This document shows, piece after piece, positions 35,163-44,627 of a stretch of 64,000 nucleotides of DNA; position 1 is the stretch's first letter; each line of letters opens with the position of its first letter. The position numbers and the translations under genes are program-made. Source of the stretch: Bartonella sp. M0177 (GTDB lineage: Bacteria > Pseudomonadota > Alphaproteobacteria > Rhizobiales > Rhizobiaceae); NCBI RefSeq assembly GCF_016102285.1, contig NZ_JACFOY010000001.1, forward strand, positions 1,860,001 through 1,924,000, written 5' to 3'. The notes beneath the pieces were generated by a model. That model saw nothing but the letters and a program-made list of their open reading frames with translations, had not been told where the DNA came from and made no database searches.

Positions 35163-36605
35163 ATGCCAGAAAATAGCGAAATAAATCTTGCCAAGCTCGA
35201 GCGGCAGGCAAAATATGATCTTGAATGTTTGAACTATCCTGCCCGTCAATGGGTAAAGCCGAAGACATATCACGGCAATCCGGTGAAGGATGTTGTGATT
35301 ATTGGCGGCGGACAAAGCGGTTTGACATTGGCGCTACAATTACGGCGGGAAAGCGTTACCAACATTGCCATTCTGGATAAAAATGAAGCCGGTTTTGAAG
35401 GGCCGTGGCGCAATTATGCCCGTATGCACACATTGCGCACACCGAAATATGTGACGGGGCCTGATCTCGACATTGGCAGTTTGACGGTGCGTGCCTGGTG
35501 GGAAGCACGTTTCGGGCATAAATCCTGGGAAGAGCTTTATAAAATCCCGACCAATCTTTGGGCGGAATATCTCGACTGGTTGAAAAAAGTCACCCATATA
35601 GAAGTGACAAACCGGACAGTTGTAACCGATATAGAGCCGGTGCAAGATGATGTTTTTGCACTTCATATCGAACGAAACGGCAAAGCCGATATAATCTACA
35701 CGCGCCTTGTGGTTTTAGCGACCGGCATTGAAGGTAGCGGCCAATGGGTTGTGCCGGATATGTTCAAGGATAATCTTGACAAGAAAGTTTATGCCCATAC
35801 TGCCGAAGCAATTAATTTTGACAAACTTGCCGGCAAGCGTGTTGCGGTTGTGGGTGGTGGCTCGTCTTCTTTCGACAATAGTGCCACAGCTTTGGAACAC
35901 GGTGCAAAATCGGTAACGCATTTTGTCAGACGTTCCATTTTGCCGACAGTCAACCCTTATCGTTTTATGGAATATAGCGGGTTTTTGCGCCATTTTGCCG
36001 ATCTTGATGACGACAAGAAATGGCGTTTCATGAAATATCTCTTCGACGTCAACCAGCCGCCGACACAGGATTCCTATTTGCGGTGCACAAAATTCGACAA
36101 TTACGAACTGAAACTTGCAAGCCCCATTAAAAGCTGCCGGATGGATGGTGAAAAGCTTGTTCTTGAGACACCGCATGAAAGTGATGAATTCGATTTTCTG
36201 ATTGTCGGCACAGGCTTGATTATCGACCTCAAAACACGGCCGGAAATTGCCCGTTTTGCCGATAAAATCGAAACCTGGGGCGACCATTTTACCCCGCCAG
36301 CGGGTGAAGAACATGCTGTGATTGCAAGCTGCCCTTATCTTGGGCCAAACTTCCAATTTCAGGAAAAGGTGAAAGGTGAAGCGCCTTATCTCAAACGCAT
36401 TTTCAGCTATACTTTTGCCGGTATGCCAAGCCTTGCCGCTTCAGCCGGAATTTCGGCTTTGAAATTCGGCGTAAGAAGACTTGCCTATGGGGTGAGCAGT
36501 GAATTGTTCTGCGAAGATGCCGATTATCATTATGACCTTCTCCGAGCATTTGACGAGAAGGAACTGACAGCACCCCAGCCGGTTGCCATGGGGAAAGCAG
36601 GTTAA
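35163..36605 (+). CDS. FMO-like FAD/NAD(P) oxidoreductase, possible urate hydroxylase
   Basis: 480 residues with two dinucleotide-binding folds: VVIIGGGQSGLTLALQLR near residue 42-59 (FAD) and GKRVAVVGGGSSSFDNSATA near 226-245 (NAD(P)H), the arrangement of flavin-containing or Baeyer-Villiger monooxygenases. LRTPKYVTGPDLDIG and RAWWEARFG mark the substrate side. It starts the rightward arm of the urate region. The window has no classical uricase, PuuD or HpxO/HpyO-type flavoprotein, so this enzyme might supply the urate oxidation step, or act on another purine-related compound. FAD and NADPH binding are seen; the reaction is inferred. Confidence 0.7.
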   Translation: MPENSEINLAKLERQAKYDLECLNYPARQWVKPKTYHGNPVKDVVIIGGGQSGLTLALQLRRESVTNIAILDKNEAGFEGPWRNYARMHTLRTPKYVTGPDLDIGSLTVRAWWEARFGHKSWEELYKIPTNLWAEYLDWLKKVTHIEVTNRTVVTDIEPVQDDVFALHIERNGKADIIYTRLVVLATGIEGSGQWVVPDMFKDNLDKKVYAHTAEAINFDKLAGKRVAVVGGGSSSFDNSATALEHGAKSVTHFVRRSILPTVNPYRFMEYSGFLRHFADLDDDKKWRFMKYLFDVNQPPTQDSYLRCTKFDNYELKLASPIKSCRMDGEKLVLETPHESDEFDFLIVGTGLIIDLKTRPEIARFADKIETWGDHFTPPAGEEHAVIASCPYLGPNFQFQEKVKGEAPYLKRIFSYTFAGMPSLAASAGISALKFGVRRLAYGVSSELFCEDADYHYDLLRAFDEKELTAPQPVAMGKAG

Positions 36606-36625
36606 AAACCCTTCGGGTAAACGAC

Positions 36626-36670
36626 AAAACCGGCGATTGTCAAAACCGACGATTTTCAAAACCGGTTTTG
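36626..36670. repeat. 16-bp tandem repeats after the flavoprotein gene
   Basis: Two 16-bp units (36626-36641 and 36642-36657, both AAAACCG-CGATT-TC) and a partial third (36658-36670, AAAACCGGTTTTG), starting 20 bp after the stop codon. Confidence 0.75.
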
Positions 36671-36717
36671 CCTCAAAAAACATTAGGAATTTTCATGTTC
36701 CTTTCAATATTATCGAG

Positions 36718-36744
36718 AATCGCGCCCTTTGTGGCGCGATTTTT
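36718..36744 (+). terminator. Rho-independent terminator
   Basis: Stem AATCGCGCC/GGCGCGATT (36718-36726 with 36733-36741), 6-nt loop CTTTGT, followed by TTT. Ends the flavoprotein transcript, separating it from the transporter genes downstream. Confidence 0.75.
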
Positions 36745-37431
36745 ATTGTTTTCCTGTTTGATTTTTTAAGTCCTGAATTCACTGTTTCTCCTCTGAAAAG
36801 TTGAAAGCAGTATTAAGAGAATTTAGATCAACCCGTACGAATTTTAAGAACGCTTAATAAAAGCGCAGAGGCTGCACGAGAGCAGGTCAATAGTGTTTTT
36901 TCAAATCATTGATTTTATTTAACCTTTTTATTTTTTCATTTTCTTATTTGTAAAACTGCATAAATTTTAATCAATAAATAAAAACGCCTATTTTTTAGGT
37001 TTTTTCTCTTGTTTTCACTTGTTGTTCGTGTAAATCTTGGGGCGTCGGAAATAAAACCGGTTTTCTTTTTTGAAGAAGACAAAGTTAGAGCTTCAAAGAG
37101 AAAGAAAAAGGTTTTTCCGGCAAATACAGGATGACACTATAGGTTAAAAAATACGCTTGGTTTCGTAATTTGAATGTCTATACGCCGCCTTTCTTGTGCT
37201 GATTATCCGGTTTTTTGAAAACGGATAATACCCGACAGCACAAATGGCAAAACCGGAATTTGTTCATAATGCCCGTTCGGTTTTTCGGGGTTTTCAAAAA
37301 ACCGGAATGCTTTTTAAGCGGGAGAGGAAAAGTTCATGCAGGCAGAATGTCGAAACAATAGCGACAGTGCTTTTTATTCACTCCCTCGCAACTGTTCTTC
37401 AAAGAGCCTTACTTCTTGCCTCGAAGGCAAA
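36745..37431. other. Intergenic region with a long hairpin
   Basis: About 690 bp, very T-rich. Main feature is the hairpin at 37195-37242 described separately. Several AAAACCGG motifs occur (37055, 37248, 37300). No gene seen. Confidence 0.4.
37195..37242 (+). promoter_or_regulatory. Extended hairpin upstream of the ABC importer genes
   Basis: TGTGCTG-ATTATCC (37195-37208) pairs with GGATAAT (37223-37229) and CAGCACA (37236-37242), and GTTTT/AAAAC extends the inner stem; a 6-nt bulge lies between the two right-hand arms. It sits about 190 bp upstream of the binding-protein gene. Could be a regulatory RNA element or an upstream terminator; no T-run follows. Confidence 0.35.
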
Positions 37432-38628
37432 ATGAAAATTGCAACTTCGAAAATACTGCGCCTCAAAAAGCCCGCTATAAAAAGCTTTATTCGCAAGCAA
37501 TCCGAACAGGCATTTTCGACTTTTAAACACGCTTTTCCGCTTGCCACTTTTTCAGCAGCCAAAGTTGCTTTTAAAAGTCTTTTTCCAAGAAGACTTCTTT
37601 CGGCCAGTTTTCTTTCATCAAGTCTTCTTTGTGGGAGTTTGGCGCTTCTTTTGTTTTCCCAAACGCTTGAGGCCAAAGAGGTTCAAAAAACCCCTGACAA
37701 AGTACGTTTTCAACTCGACTGGTTACCCGGTGGCGATAAAACCGCCATTTATGTTTGTGTGAATAAAGGATTTTGCAAATCCGAAGGGCTTGATGTTGCG
37801 ATTGAACCGGGGCGTGGCGGCAATGACGCGATTACCCGCATTGCTGCCGGAGTGAGCGATGTGGGAGCAGCCGACATCACCGCGCTCATGGCCGCGCGTG
37901 TAAGCGCAAATGTGAAGGTAAGCGCGGTTATGGCGATCTTCAACAAAACGCCGCATGCATTTTATGTACTTTCCGATAGCCCCGTTCACAAAATCGCCGA
38001 TATAAAGGGCAAAGCTGTTGCAACCTCGCCTTTTACCGCTTCCAATCTTTTCCTGCCGCCTTTCCTGAAGACGCAGAATTTATCCATGGATGATATTTCC
38101 CTCACACGGGTCGATTCCGGTGCTTTGGGGCCGATGTTGATAACCGGAAAGACCGATGTGATTATTGCGTGGCTCACCGATTACACGCGTTACGAAGAAC
38201 AGGCGAGAATTGCGCATAAAGAAATCAGAGCCTTTCCGTGGGTGGAAAGCGGACTTGACCTTTATGGCAGTTCGCTGATTGCGGCAGACAAATTCATTTC
38301 CGAACGTCCCGAAGTTCTGACCCGCTTTATCAAGGCTTATCGCCAATCAATCATATTCATGCACGAACATCCGGATGAAGCGGTCGATGCGGTGATGGAA
38401 AGTGTTCCCGAACTTGATCGGCAGAGTGTTAAAGGGTCGCTTCTTGATACATTGAAGCTCATTTACAATGACGAGACAGATCAATACGGCCTTGGCACTT
38501 TCCGTCGCGACAAGCTTCAACGCACATGGCAAAAAACTGCCGAAGCTTTAAACCTCGACCCGAATGCGGCGACCGCTGAAAGTGCCGTTAAAACCGGTTT
38601 TTCCGAAAATCTGGAGGGCTTCAAATGA
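37432..38628 (+). CDS. NMT1/SsuA-like ABC substrate-binding protein
   Basis: About 398 residues if started at ATG 37432 (GAAGGC just upstream). Unusual N-terminus: about 45 basic residues before the hydrophobic signal segment ([27 protein letters not shown]), then the mature domain [32 protein letters not shown], the NMT1/THI5-like pattern, with [16 protein letters not shown] and TVDAL-type loops later. Periplasmic capture of a purine, pyrimidine or related base is likely from family and from its place in the urate region. Overlaps the ATPase gene by 4 bp (ATGA). The true start could be further downstream. Confidence 0.82.
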   Translation: MKIATSKILRLKKPAIKSFIRKQSEQAFSTFKHAFPLATFSAAKVAFKSLFPRRLLSASFLSSSLLCGSLALLLFSQTLEAKEVQKTPDKVRFQLDWLPGGDKTAIYVCVNKGFCKSEGLDVAIEPGRGGNDAITRIAAGVSDVGAADITALMAARVSANVKVSAVMAIFNKTPHAFYVLSDSPVHKIADIKGKAVATSPFTASNLFLPPFLKTQNLSMDDISLTRVDSGALGPMLITGKTDVIIAWLTDYTRYEEQARIAHKEIRAFPWVESGLDLYGSSLIAADKFISERPEVLTRFIKAYRQSIIFMHEHPDEAVDAVMESVPELDRQSVKGSLLDTLKLIYNDETDQYGLGTFRRDKLQRTWQKTAEALNLDPNAATAESAVKTGFSENLEGFK

Positions 38629-39446
38629 CACCAAGCCAATTGCAATCCATGGAAATGAAATCCGGCAATGCGATTTCTCCCCCCTCTATCCGCTTTGAAG
38701 GGCTAAGCCAGTTTTTCACAACATCGACAGGGCGAACAGAAGCACTTCACAACATTACTTTCGATGTCCGCTATCACGAATTTCTTGCGGTATTGGGGCC
38801 TTCCGGTTGTGGCAAATCCACGCTTTTGCGGTTGATTGCCGGACTCTTGAAACCGACACAAGGCAAGGTGGAAGTTTTCGGTATGCCGGTCAAAGAGCCG
38901 CGCGAAGATGTCGGCATTGTTTTTCAGCGCCCGACATTGCTGCCATGGCTCAATATTGTGGACAATATTACTTTTCCGATCAAACACAAATTCGGCAAGG
39001 TCAATTCCGCCGATATTGATAAAGCCCATGAACTTGTGCGCATGATCGGCCTTACCGGTTTTGAAAAGCGTATGCCGGAAGAATTGTCTGGCGGTATGCA
39101 GCAGCGTGTCGGCATTGCCCGCGCGCTTCATCTCGACCCCGATATTTTGTTGATGGATGAACCGTTTTCCGCCCTTGATGCATTAACCCGCGATGAAATG
39201 GGTTTTGAACTTTTAAGAATTTTTGCCGACCGGCCGAAAACCGTGATGTTCATTACCCATTCTGTCAATGAAGCTGCCATTCTTGCCGACCGTGTGCTGG
39301 TTCTCGCCGGCCGGCCGGGAACTGTTTTAACCGAACTCGACGTGCCGCTCGGACGGCCACGCAATGCCGAAACTGCAAACCAAAAGGTGGTCCATGACTT
39401 CGCTCACACCCTCAGAAACCTCCTCATCAAGCCAAAGCTCGCTTAA
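38625..39446 (+). CDS. ABC importer ATPase, SsuB/TauB-like
   Basis: 273 residues: Walker [15 protein letters not shown]-loop [12 protein letters not shown], signature [16 protein letters not shown], Walker [19 protein letters not shown]-loop [14 protein letters not shown]. The nitrate/sulfonate/taurine/HMP class that pairs with NMT1-type binding proteins. Start overlaps the binding-protein stop, and its 3' end overlaps the permease gene by about 50 bp, so the three genes are one operon. Confidence 0.92.
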   Translation: MTPSQLQSMEMKSGNAISPPSIRFEGLSQFFTTSTGRTEALHNITFDVRYHEFLAVLGPSGCGKSTLLRLIAGLLKPTQGKVEVFGMPVKEPREDVGIVFQRPTLLPWLNIVDNITFPIKHKFGKVNSADIDKAHELVRMIGLTGFEKRMPEELSGGMQQRVGIARALHLDPDILLMDEPFSALDALTRDEMGFELLRIFADRPKTVMFITHSVNEAAILADRVLVLAGRPGTVLTELDVPLGRPRNAETANQKVVHDFAHTLRNLLIKPKLA

Positions 39447-40230
39447 GAGGAAGAAGATAAAGCTGTTTCACCTCTCCTCGCTGCTCTCTGGCTTACCGGC
39501 AGTGTTGCTGATTGTGGCTATTCTTGTGATCTGGCAAATAGCGGTGACGGTTTTTGCCATTCCTTCTTTCATCCTGCCGGCGCCGGTTGAAATTTTTAAA
39601 GCTTTCCATGTGATTGATGGGGCGCGTTGGGCCGTTCATATATTTGCAACTTTGCGGGTGGCACTTCTCGGCTTCTTCGTATCCATTCTAATTGCTTTGC
39701 CGCTTGCTGTCTGTCTTATCCGCTCGCCGCTTTTATCAAAAACAGTTTATCCGTTATTGGTCATTATCCAGTCAACACCGGTTGTCGCCATTGCGCCGAT
39801 TGTCATTGTCGCCTTCGGTTCGGGTGATTTCCCGCGCATTCTCATCACCTTTCTTATTTCGTTTTTTCCGCTGGTCATTGCCACCTCGACAGGGCTTCTT
39901 TCTACACCGCCCGAATTGATCGAGCTGTCAAAATCGCTCCGCGCACCGGTTCGCCGTGAAATATTGCAAATCCGCCTGCCCTATGCCGTGCCTTATATTT
40001 TCTCGGCCTTGAAAATTTCCATTACTTTATGCGTTATCGGCGCGGTTGTTGCCGAATTTGTTTCGGCGGATAAGGGCATAGGTTTCTTCCTCCAGCTTTC
40101 CACTTCAATTTATAAAATACCGCAAGCCTGGGCGGGTCTTTTTGTGTTGGCTGCCATGTCGCTTATCTTGTTCCAACTTGTTATTCTTACCCAGAAACTT
40201 CTCTTCCCGTGGAGTATCAAAAAGGGTTGA
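39394..40230 (+). CDS. ABC importer permease, SsuC/TauC-like
   Basis: 278 residues from the ATG at 39394, which has AAGGTGG just upstream and lies inside the ATPase gene (53-bp overlap); a longer start at 39364 has no ribosome binding site. About six membrane segments and the EAA-type loop ([28 protein letters not shown]). Forms the channel for the NMT1-type importer encoded directly upstream. Substrate probably a purine-derived compound or thiamine precursor; context favours the former. Confidence 0.87.
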   Translation: MTSLTPSETSSSSQSSLKRKKIKLFHLSSLLSGLPAVLLIVAILVIWQIAVTVFAIPSFILPAPVEIFKAFHVIDGARWAVHIFATLRVALLGFFVSILIALPLAVCLIRSPLLSKTVYPLLVIIQSTPVVAIAPIVIVAFGSGDFPRILITFLISFFPLVIATSTGLLSTPPELIELSKSLRAPVRREILQIRLPYAVPYIFSALKISITLCVIGAVVAEFVSADKGIGFFLQLSTSIYKIPQAWAGLFVLAAMSLILFQLVILTQKLLFPWSIKKG

Positions 40231-40274
40231 AAAGAAAAAAGCTTTAAAACATCAAAAAACGGACAAGGGGGGAT

Positions 40275-41228
40275 TTGAGCACTTTGCAACACCGTTTGAT
40301 GAAATATCTTGACGAGGTGGCGCGTTCGGGTTCGCTACGCAGTGCCGCACAAAAGCTTCATGTTGCCGCTTCTGCCATCCAGCGGCAAATAAAGCTCTTT
40401 GAAGAAGAAATCGGCACACCGGTTTTTTCCCGCAGCCATAAGGGGCTCGAACTCACAGCCACAGGCGAACTGGTGCTTGGCCATATCCGCGAAACAATGC
40501 GCAATGAAGAGCGGATGTTGAGCGAGATTAAAGCTTTAAACGGCGTTATCCGCCAGAATTTGACAATTGTTTGCGAAGAAAATCTGGCGGCTACTGTTCT
40601 TTTTTCCGCAATTGTCGACTTCCAGAAAAACCACAAATCCACCAAAATCAATGTATTGACGACTGAAAACGACAATGTGCAAAATGTTCTTCTTGATGGC
40701 AAAGCCGATCTTGCTTTGGCCTATGACATTGAAAAGCAGCCCCGTTTTGCTATTGATAAAGAGGTGAAATGCCCGCTTGGCCTCTTTCTTCGCAAAGGGC
40801 ATAGTCTCGAAAAACGCTTGCAAGGAAAAACCAAAATCAATCTTGCCGAAATTATCGGCGAAGCTTTGGTTCTTCCCGGAAAAGGCACGAAACTGAAATC
40901 GCTCATCGAAACGCTTGGCCCCCCGCTTGTTACCGCCGTTCCGATTGTCGAAACATCATCCATTCCATTGATTGTTCAACTCGTTGCAACCGGAAACTAT
41001 GTTTCCATTTTAAGCCGCACAGAATTGCCGGAAGGGTTTGATAATGAATTTCTCTTCATTCCCGTAATTACCCATCCTGCCTACCGCATTTTGACTTTGT
41101 TTCACCAGACAAACCGTGCGTTAAAACCGGTTGAACAACAGTTTCAACATGTATTGATGAGAAAAATGAAAGAACGGCTTAGCCCACGCATCCAAAACTT
41201 TTCCGGAGAAAGAAATCAGGCAGATTGA
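40275..41228 (+). CDS. LysR-family regulator
   Basis: 317 residues. TTG at 40275 is used as start, with AAGGGGGGA a few bases upstream; the alternative ATG at 40299 would shorten the DNA-binding domain. Winged helix: VARSGSLRSAAQKLHVAASAIQRQIKLFEEEIGTPVFSR; periplasmic-binding-protein-like effector domain from about residue 95 (LTIVCEENLAATVLFSAI, DLALAYDIEKQPRF, VETSSIPLIVQLVATGNYVSILSR). It lies 44 bp after the permease gene and before allE, so it probably controls the urate/importer genes. Confidence 0.9.
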   Translation: MSTLQHRLMKYLDEVARSGSLRSAAQKLHVAASAIQRQIKLFEEEIGTPVFSRSHKGLELTATGELVLGHIRETMRNEERMLSEIKALNGVIRQNLTIVCEENLAATVLFSAIVDFQKNHKSTKINVLTTENDNVQNVLLDGKADLALAYDIEKQPRFAIDKEVKCPLGLFLRKGHSLEKRLQGKTKINLAEIIGEALVLPGKGTKLKSLIETLGPPLVTAVPIVETSSIPLIVQLVATGNYVSILSRTELPEGFDNEFLFIPVITHPAYRILTLFHQTNRALKPVEQQFQHVLMRKMKERLSPRIQNFSGERNQAD

Positions 41229-41417
41229 ATATTATGAAATCTGTTTGCGATCGGGTAAAACAGGTTCAAAGATTATCCGATAAACTTTTAAAAACCCTGA
41301 CAGACGAGACAGGCAAAACAACGTTAAATCGGAATAAAACATCCAAGCGGTTTTAAAAGCTTTTTGACGAGAAAAACTTTTTGAAAAAGCTTTAATAAAA
41401 GAGGAGACAACAATTCC

Positions 41418-42239
41418 ATGAATGAGAAAGACTATTATTTTCCGCTTGGCGGATTACAAACACGTTCCGAACTTTTAAGCAGCAAAGCCACCTTCAAAGA
41501 CGCCTATATGGTGATGCCCGCTTCTGTCATGTCGGATATTGTCACAAGCCAATTGCCGTTTTTTACAAAATCCCGCTTCTGGGTGTTGGCGCGCCCGATG
41601 ACGGGTTTTTCAGAAACATTTTCCCAATATATAGGCGAGATCGAGCCTTCGGGCGGCTCCACACGTCCGGAAAATGACAAGCGTGCGGAAGCCGTTTTTT
41701 TTGTGACCGATGGTGCGCTTACCATTGTGCTAGAAGGCGAAAAACATGTTCTTCACAAAGGTGGCTTTGCCTATCTTCCTGCCGGTCACGATTATCAATT
41801 ATTAAATGAAGCAAAAACCACCGCCCGCTTTCACTGGATCCGCAAGGCTTATGAAAAAGTGGAAGGGCTTGACGAACCTGATGCGATCTTTTCTTCCGAC
41901 CAGCAAATAACGCCTGCCGAAATGAAAGGCCATGAAGGGGTTTGGATGACAAGCCGTTTCATGGATATGAACGACTTGCGCCATGACATGAATGTTGCCA
42001 TTGTCACCTTTATGCCGGGTGCTCATATTCCTTTCATGGAAACCCACGTGATGGAACACGGGCTTTATGTCTTGCAAGGCAAAGGCGTTTATCGGCTGAA
42101 TGATGACTGGGTGGAAGTCGAAAAAGGCGATTTTATGTGGTTGCGCGCATTTTGCCCGCAAGCCTGCTATGCCGGCGGCCCCGAACCATTCCGTTATCTC
42201 CTCTATAAAGATATAAACCGGCACGCAAAACTCTGGTAA
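41418..42239 (+). CDS. allE: (S)-ureidoglycine aminohydrolase
   Basis: 273 residues, bicupin. N-terminal half: MNEKDYYFPLGGLQTRSELLSSKATFKDAYMVMP, IGEIEPSGGSTRPEND; C-terminal cupin with the metal site in METHVMEHGLYVLQGKGVYRLNDDW and FMWLRAFCPQACYAGG. This enzyme releases ammonia from ureidoglycine to give ureidoglycolate, which AllA then cleaves. Ribosome binding site GAGGAG at 41401-41406. It completes the lower pathway except for allantoate amidohydrolase, which is not in this window. Confidence 0.9.
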   Translation: MNEKDYYFPLGGLQTRSELLSSKATFKDAYMVMPASVMSDIVTSQLPFFTKSRFWVLARPMTGFSETFSQYIGEIEPSGGSTRPENDKRAEAVFFVTDGALTIVLEGEKHVLHKGGFAYLPAGHDYQLLNEAKTTARFHWIRKAYEKVEGLDEPDAIFSSDQQITPAEMKGHEGVWMTSRFMDMNDLRHDMNVAIVTFMPGAHIPFMETHVMEHGLYVLQGKGVYRLNDDWVEVEKGDFMWLRAFCPQACYAGGPEPFRYLLYKDINRHAKLW

Positions 42240-42310
42240 GGCAAAACTCTGGTGCAACTTTGCGACGGCGAAACTTTAGTTGGGCAAAACTTTAATAAGG
42301 CAAAGCTTTG
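42225..42310. repeat. Degenerate tandem repeats at the allE stop codon
   Basis: The last codons of allE (GCAAAACTCTGGTAAG, 42225-42240) are repeated as GCAAAACTCTGGT at 42241-42253 and, more diverged, near 42268 (GGCGAAACTTTAG) and 42283-42298 (GCAAAACTTTAATAAG). The first unit contains the stop codon. Confidence 0.75.
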
Positions 42311-42543
42311 CTCATGTTTTGAACCCGTGGGTTTTTAATAGCAACCAGCCATTAAAGCCTTCCTTGCTTTTAAAGGCTCATCGTCATCATGAAGAATTTC
42401 CCCACATCTTGTCTTCAGGATGTTCGGGGCATTCTACTGCGGTTTTCGGCCAGAAAATCGGGTGAACGGTTGTTATAACTCATGCAAGCTCTCCTTGACT
42501 TGTCATCAATATTGGTTATTTGTAATACAACAAAGGAGATCAC

Positions 42544-42804
42544 ATGGCTCGCACAACAACAATGACAGTACGCATTGGCGAAACACTGGGTGATTATGTT
42601 GTCCGCCAGATAGGCGACAACGGGCCTTATGAAAATGTCAGCGAATATGTGCGTGATCTCATAAGAAAAGACAAGGAACGTCACGACGAACAGGCGTTTA
42701 ACCGGCTGAAAGCCGAGTTGCAGCTTGCGTTTTCCGAACCTGACGAGAGTTACGTTACTGTTTCGGCGGGAGACATTATTTCAAGAAACAAGAACAGGTC
42801 ATGA
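42544..42804 (+). CDS. Type II antitoxin, ParD/CopG-like
   Basis: 86 residues. Ribbon-helix-helix start TTTMTVRIGETLGDYVVRQIGDNGPYENVSEYVRDLIRKDKER matches ParD-type antitoxins; the C-terminal tail would wrap the toxin. AAAGGAG lies just upstream of the ATG. Overlaps the toxin gene by 4 bp (ATGA). Binds its own promoter and neutralises the ParE-like toxin. Confidence 0.88.
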   Translation: MARTTTMTVRIGETLGDYVVRQIGDNGPYENVSEYVRDLIRKDKERHDEQAFNRLKAELQLAFSEPDESYVTVSAGDIISRNKNRS

Positions 42805-43112
42805 GCGGTTTCCGGCTGCAACAGGCAGCAATTTTCCGTCTCGACGAAATCTATCATTACACGTCAAACAAATGGGGCGCTGCACGGGCGGAAGACTATT
42901 TGAATGGTTTATTCAACTGTTTTCAGGCAATTGCCGATGATCAGGTGATGTCCCGACCGATACCTGCCGAATTTTCCGTTCACGGCTATTTCTACCGTTA
43001 TAAACATCATTATATCTATTGGAAAAAGCTGAAAGACGGCGATACAGGTATTGTCACGATATTGCATGAGCGTATGCACCAGATCGACCGTTTTAAGGAT
43101 GATTTTATCTGA
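42801..43112 (+). CDS. ParE-family toxin
   Basis: 103 residues of the RelE/ParE fold: FRLQQAAIFRLDEIYHYTSNKWGAARAEDYLNGLFNCFQAIADDQVMSRPIPAEFSVHGYFYRYKHHYIYWKKL and the C-terminal VTILHERMHQIDRF. ParE toxins poison DNA gyrase; RelE-type mRNA cleavage is possible but the sequence is closest to ParE. Coupled to the antitoxin by a 4-bp overlap. Confidence 0.88.
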   Translation: MSGFRLQQAAIFRLDEIYHYTSNKWGAARAEDYLNGLFNCFQAIADDQVMSRPIPAEFSVHGYFYRYKHHYIYWKKLKDGDTGIVTILHERMHQIDRFKDDFI

Positions 43113-43414
43113 ACCGAGAAAAGTGCGTTCGTCTGAACCGCTCTTTGATTGGCTGTAACTTTGATGACGAGCTTTTAAAATTTTCATAAATACAAGGATT
43201 GGCATAGATAAAAGCCTTGATGAGACCCAAGCTTTCGTTGCTTCACGCTCAAACAGGCAATGACTGGAAGACCGCGTCTCGAACTTGCCGCCGCTACCGG
43301 CGCGACGCGTGCGCCAGCTTTTCACAATCAAACTTTTGTCAGTTGCTGTTTTAAATCTCTATAGTGGCGTATAAGAATAATGATTTGAAAACACATTCTG
43401 ATAAGGCAATTTTT
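43113..43414. other. Short intergenic region, nothing recognised
   Basis: About 300 bp between the ParDE pair and the dipeptidase gene. No clear structure or gene. Confidence 0.4.
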
Positions 43415-44449
43415 ATGGCTGAAACACTCATCCAATGTTTTGACGGGCACAATGACATTCTCTCCAAAATCCGCGACGAGAAAAATCTTGATCCGTCGGC
43501 TTTCATCAATGGTTTTGAAAGTGCAGAACTTGACCTGCCAAAGGCTGAAAAAGGCGGCCTGATTGGCGGGCTTTGTGCGGTTTATCCGCCATCGGTTGAT
43601 CTTCAGCCCGATAAAAACGGTGTCTATCCGGAATTACTATTAAAAGATGCAACAAAGCCGACCATGGAAATGGCAAAGCTTCTTCATGATATTGAAAAGC
43701 TCAAACCCGACCGTTTCAAAATTTGCAAAACCGCGCGTGATATTAAAGAAGCAATCAAGGCGCACCAATTTGCTGCGGTTTTTCATATTGAAGGTGCCGA
43801 AGCCATTGGCGAAAATCTGGAAGAGCTTGCCCGCCTTTATCAGGATGGATTGCGCAGCCTCGGTCCTGTCTGGAGCAGACCCAATATATTCGGTTTCGGC
43901 GTGCCATTTAAATATGGTTCGACCGGCGACATCGGACCGGGCTTGACAGATACGGGCAAAAAACTTGTTCGCGAGTGTAACAAGCTCGGCATTATGGTTG
44001 ATCTTTCGCATATGAACGAAAAAGGCTTCTGGGACATTGCAAAATTGAGCGACGCACCGCTTGTTGCTTCCCATTCCAACGCCTATCACTTGAGCCATCA
44101 AAGCCGTAACCTCACCGATGAACAATTGCGCGCTATCGGAAAAAGCAAGGGGTTGGTCGGCATTAATTTCGGTGTCAAATTCCTGCGCGAAGATGGCGAA
44201 CGCAACCGCGACACACCGCTTAAAACCATTATCAACCACATGCGCTATATCGTCGATATTGTTGGTGTTGAACATGTCGGCCTTGGTTCGGATTTCGATG
44301 GCACAACAATTCCGAATGAATTGCATGATTGTTCACAATTGCCGAAGCTCGTCGCCGAAATGGAAAAATCCGGTTTCAACCATGACGAGATCGAGAAAAT
44401 TACCTCGAAAAACTGGATCTCGGTTCTGGAAAGGACATGGGGCGAATAA
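43415..44449 (+). CDS. M19-family dipeptidase
   Basis: About 344 residues from the ATG at 43415 (AAGG upstream; in-frame extension to 43364 is less likely). Zinc-dependent renal-dipeptidase-like enzyme: CFDGHNDILSKI (first metal His/Asp), FHIEGAEAIGE (bridging Glu), VDLSHMNEKGFWDI (His), VASHSNAYHL (His), and HVGLGSDFDGTTIPNEL. Usual family length about 330-370. No signal peptide, so cytoplasmic; probably cleaves dipeptides, possibly D-amino-acid-containing. Not obviously linked to the urate genes. Confidence 0.92.
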   Translation: MAETLIQCFDGHNDILSKIRDEKNLDPSAFINGFESAELDLPKAEKGGLIGGLCAVYPPSVDLQPDKNGVYPELLLKDATKPTMEMAKLLHDIEKLKPDRFKICKTARDIKEAIKAHQFAAVFHIEGAEAIGENLEELARLYQDGLRSLGPVWSRPNIFGFGVPFKYGSTGDIGPGLTDTGKKLVRECNKLGIMVDLSHMNEKGFWDIAKLSDAPLVASHSNAYHLSHQSRNLTDEQLRAIGKSKGLVGINFGVKFLREDGERNRDTPLKTIINHMRYIVDIVGVEHVGLGSDFDGTTIPNELHDCSQLPKLVAEMEKSGFNHDEIEKITSKNWISVLERTWGE

Positions 44450-44461
44450 AGCTTTTTAAAA

Positions 44462-44496
44462 TGCCAATGCATTCGGCCGGTTGAATCGCATTGGCA
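44462..44496 (+). terminator. Hairpin after the dipeptidase gene
   Basis: TGCCAATGC (44462-44470) pairs with GCATTGGCA (44488-44496), with an inner ATTC/GAAT extension. No T-run follows directly, so it may be an incomplete or bidirectional terminator. Confidence 0.4.
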
Positions 44497-44627
44497 AACT
44501 ATGTTTTCGCGATTTACGGCGCAAAAAAAACAAAAGGCAACGCCGGAACATTTTCCGACGTCGACTGCATAGAAGAACCACTGCTCATAAGACCGCAAGA
44601 GCTTTAGCGGGAATATTTTTTACCTGT

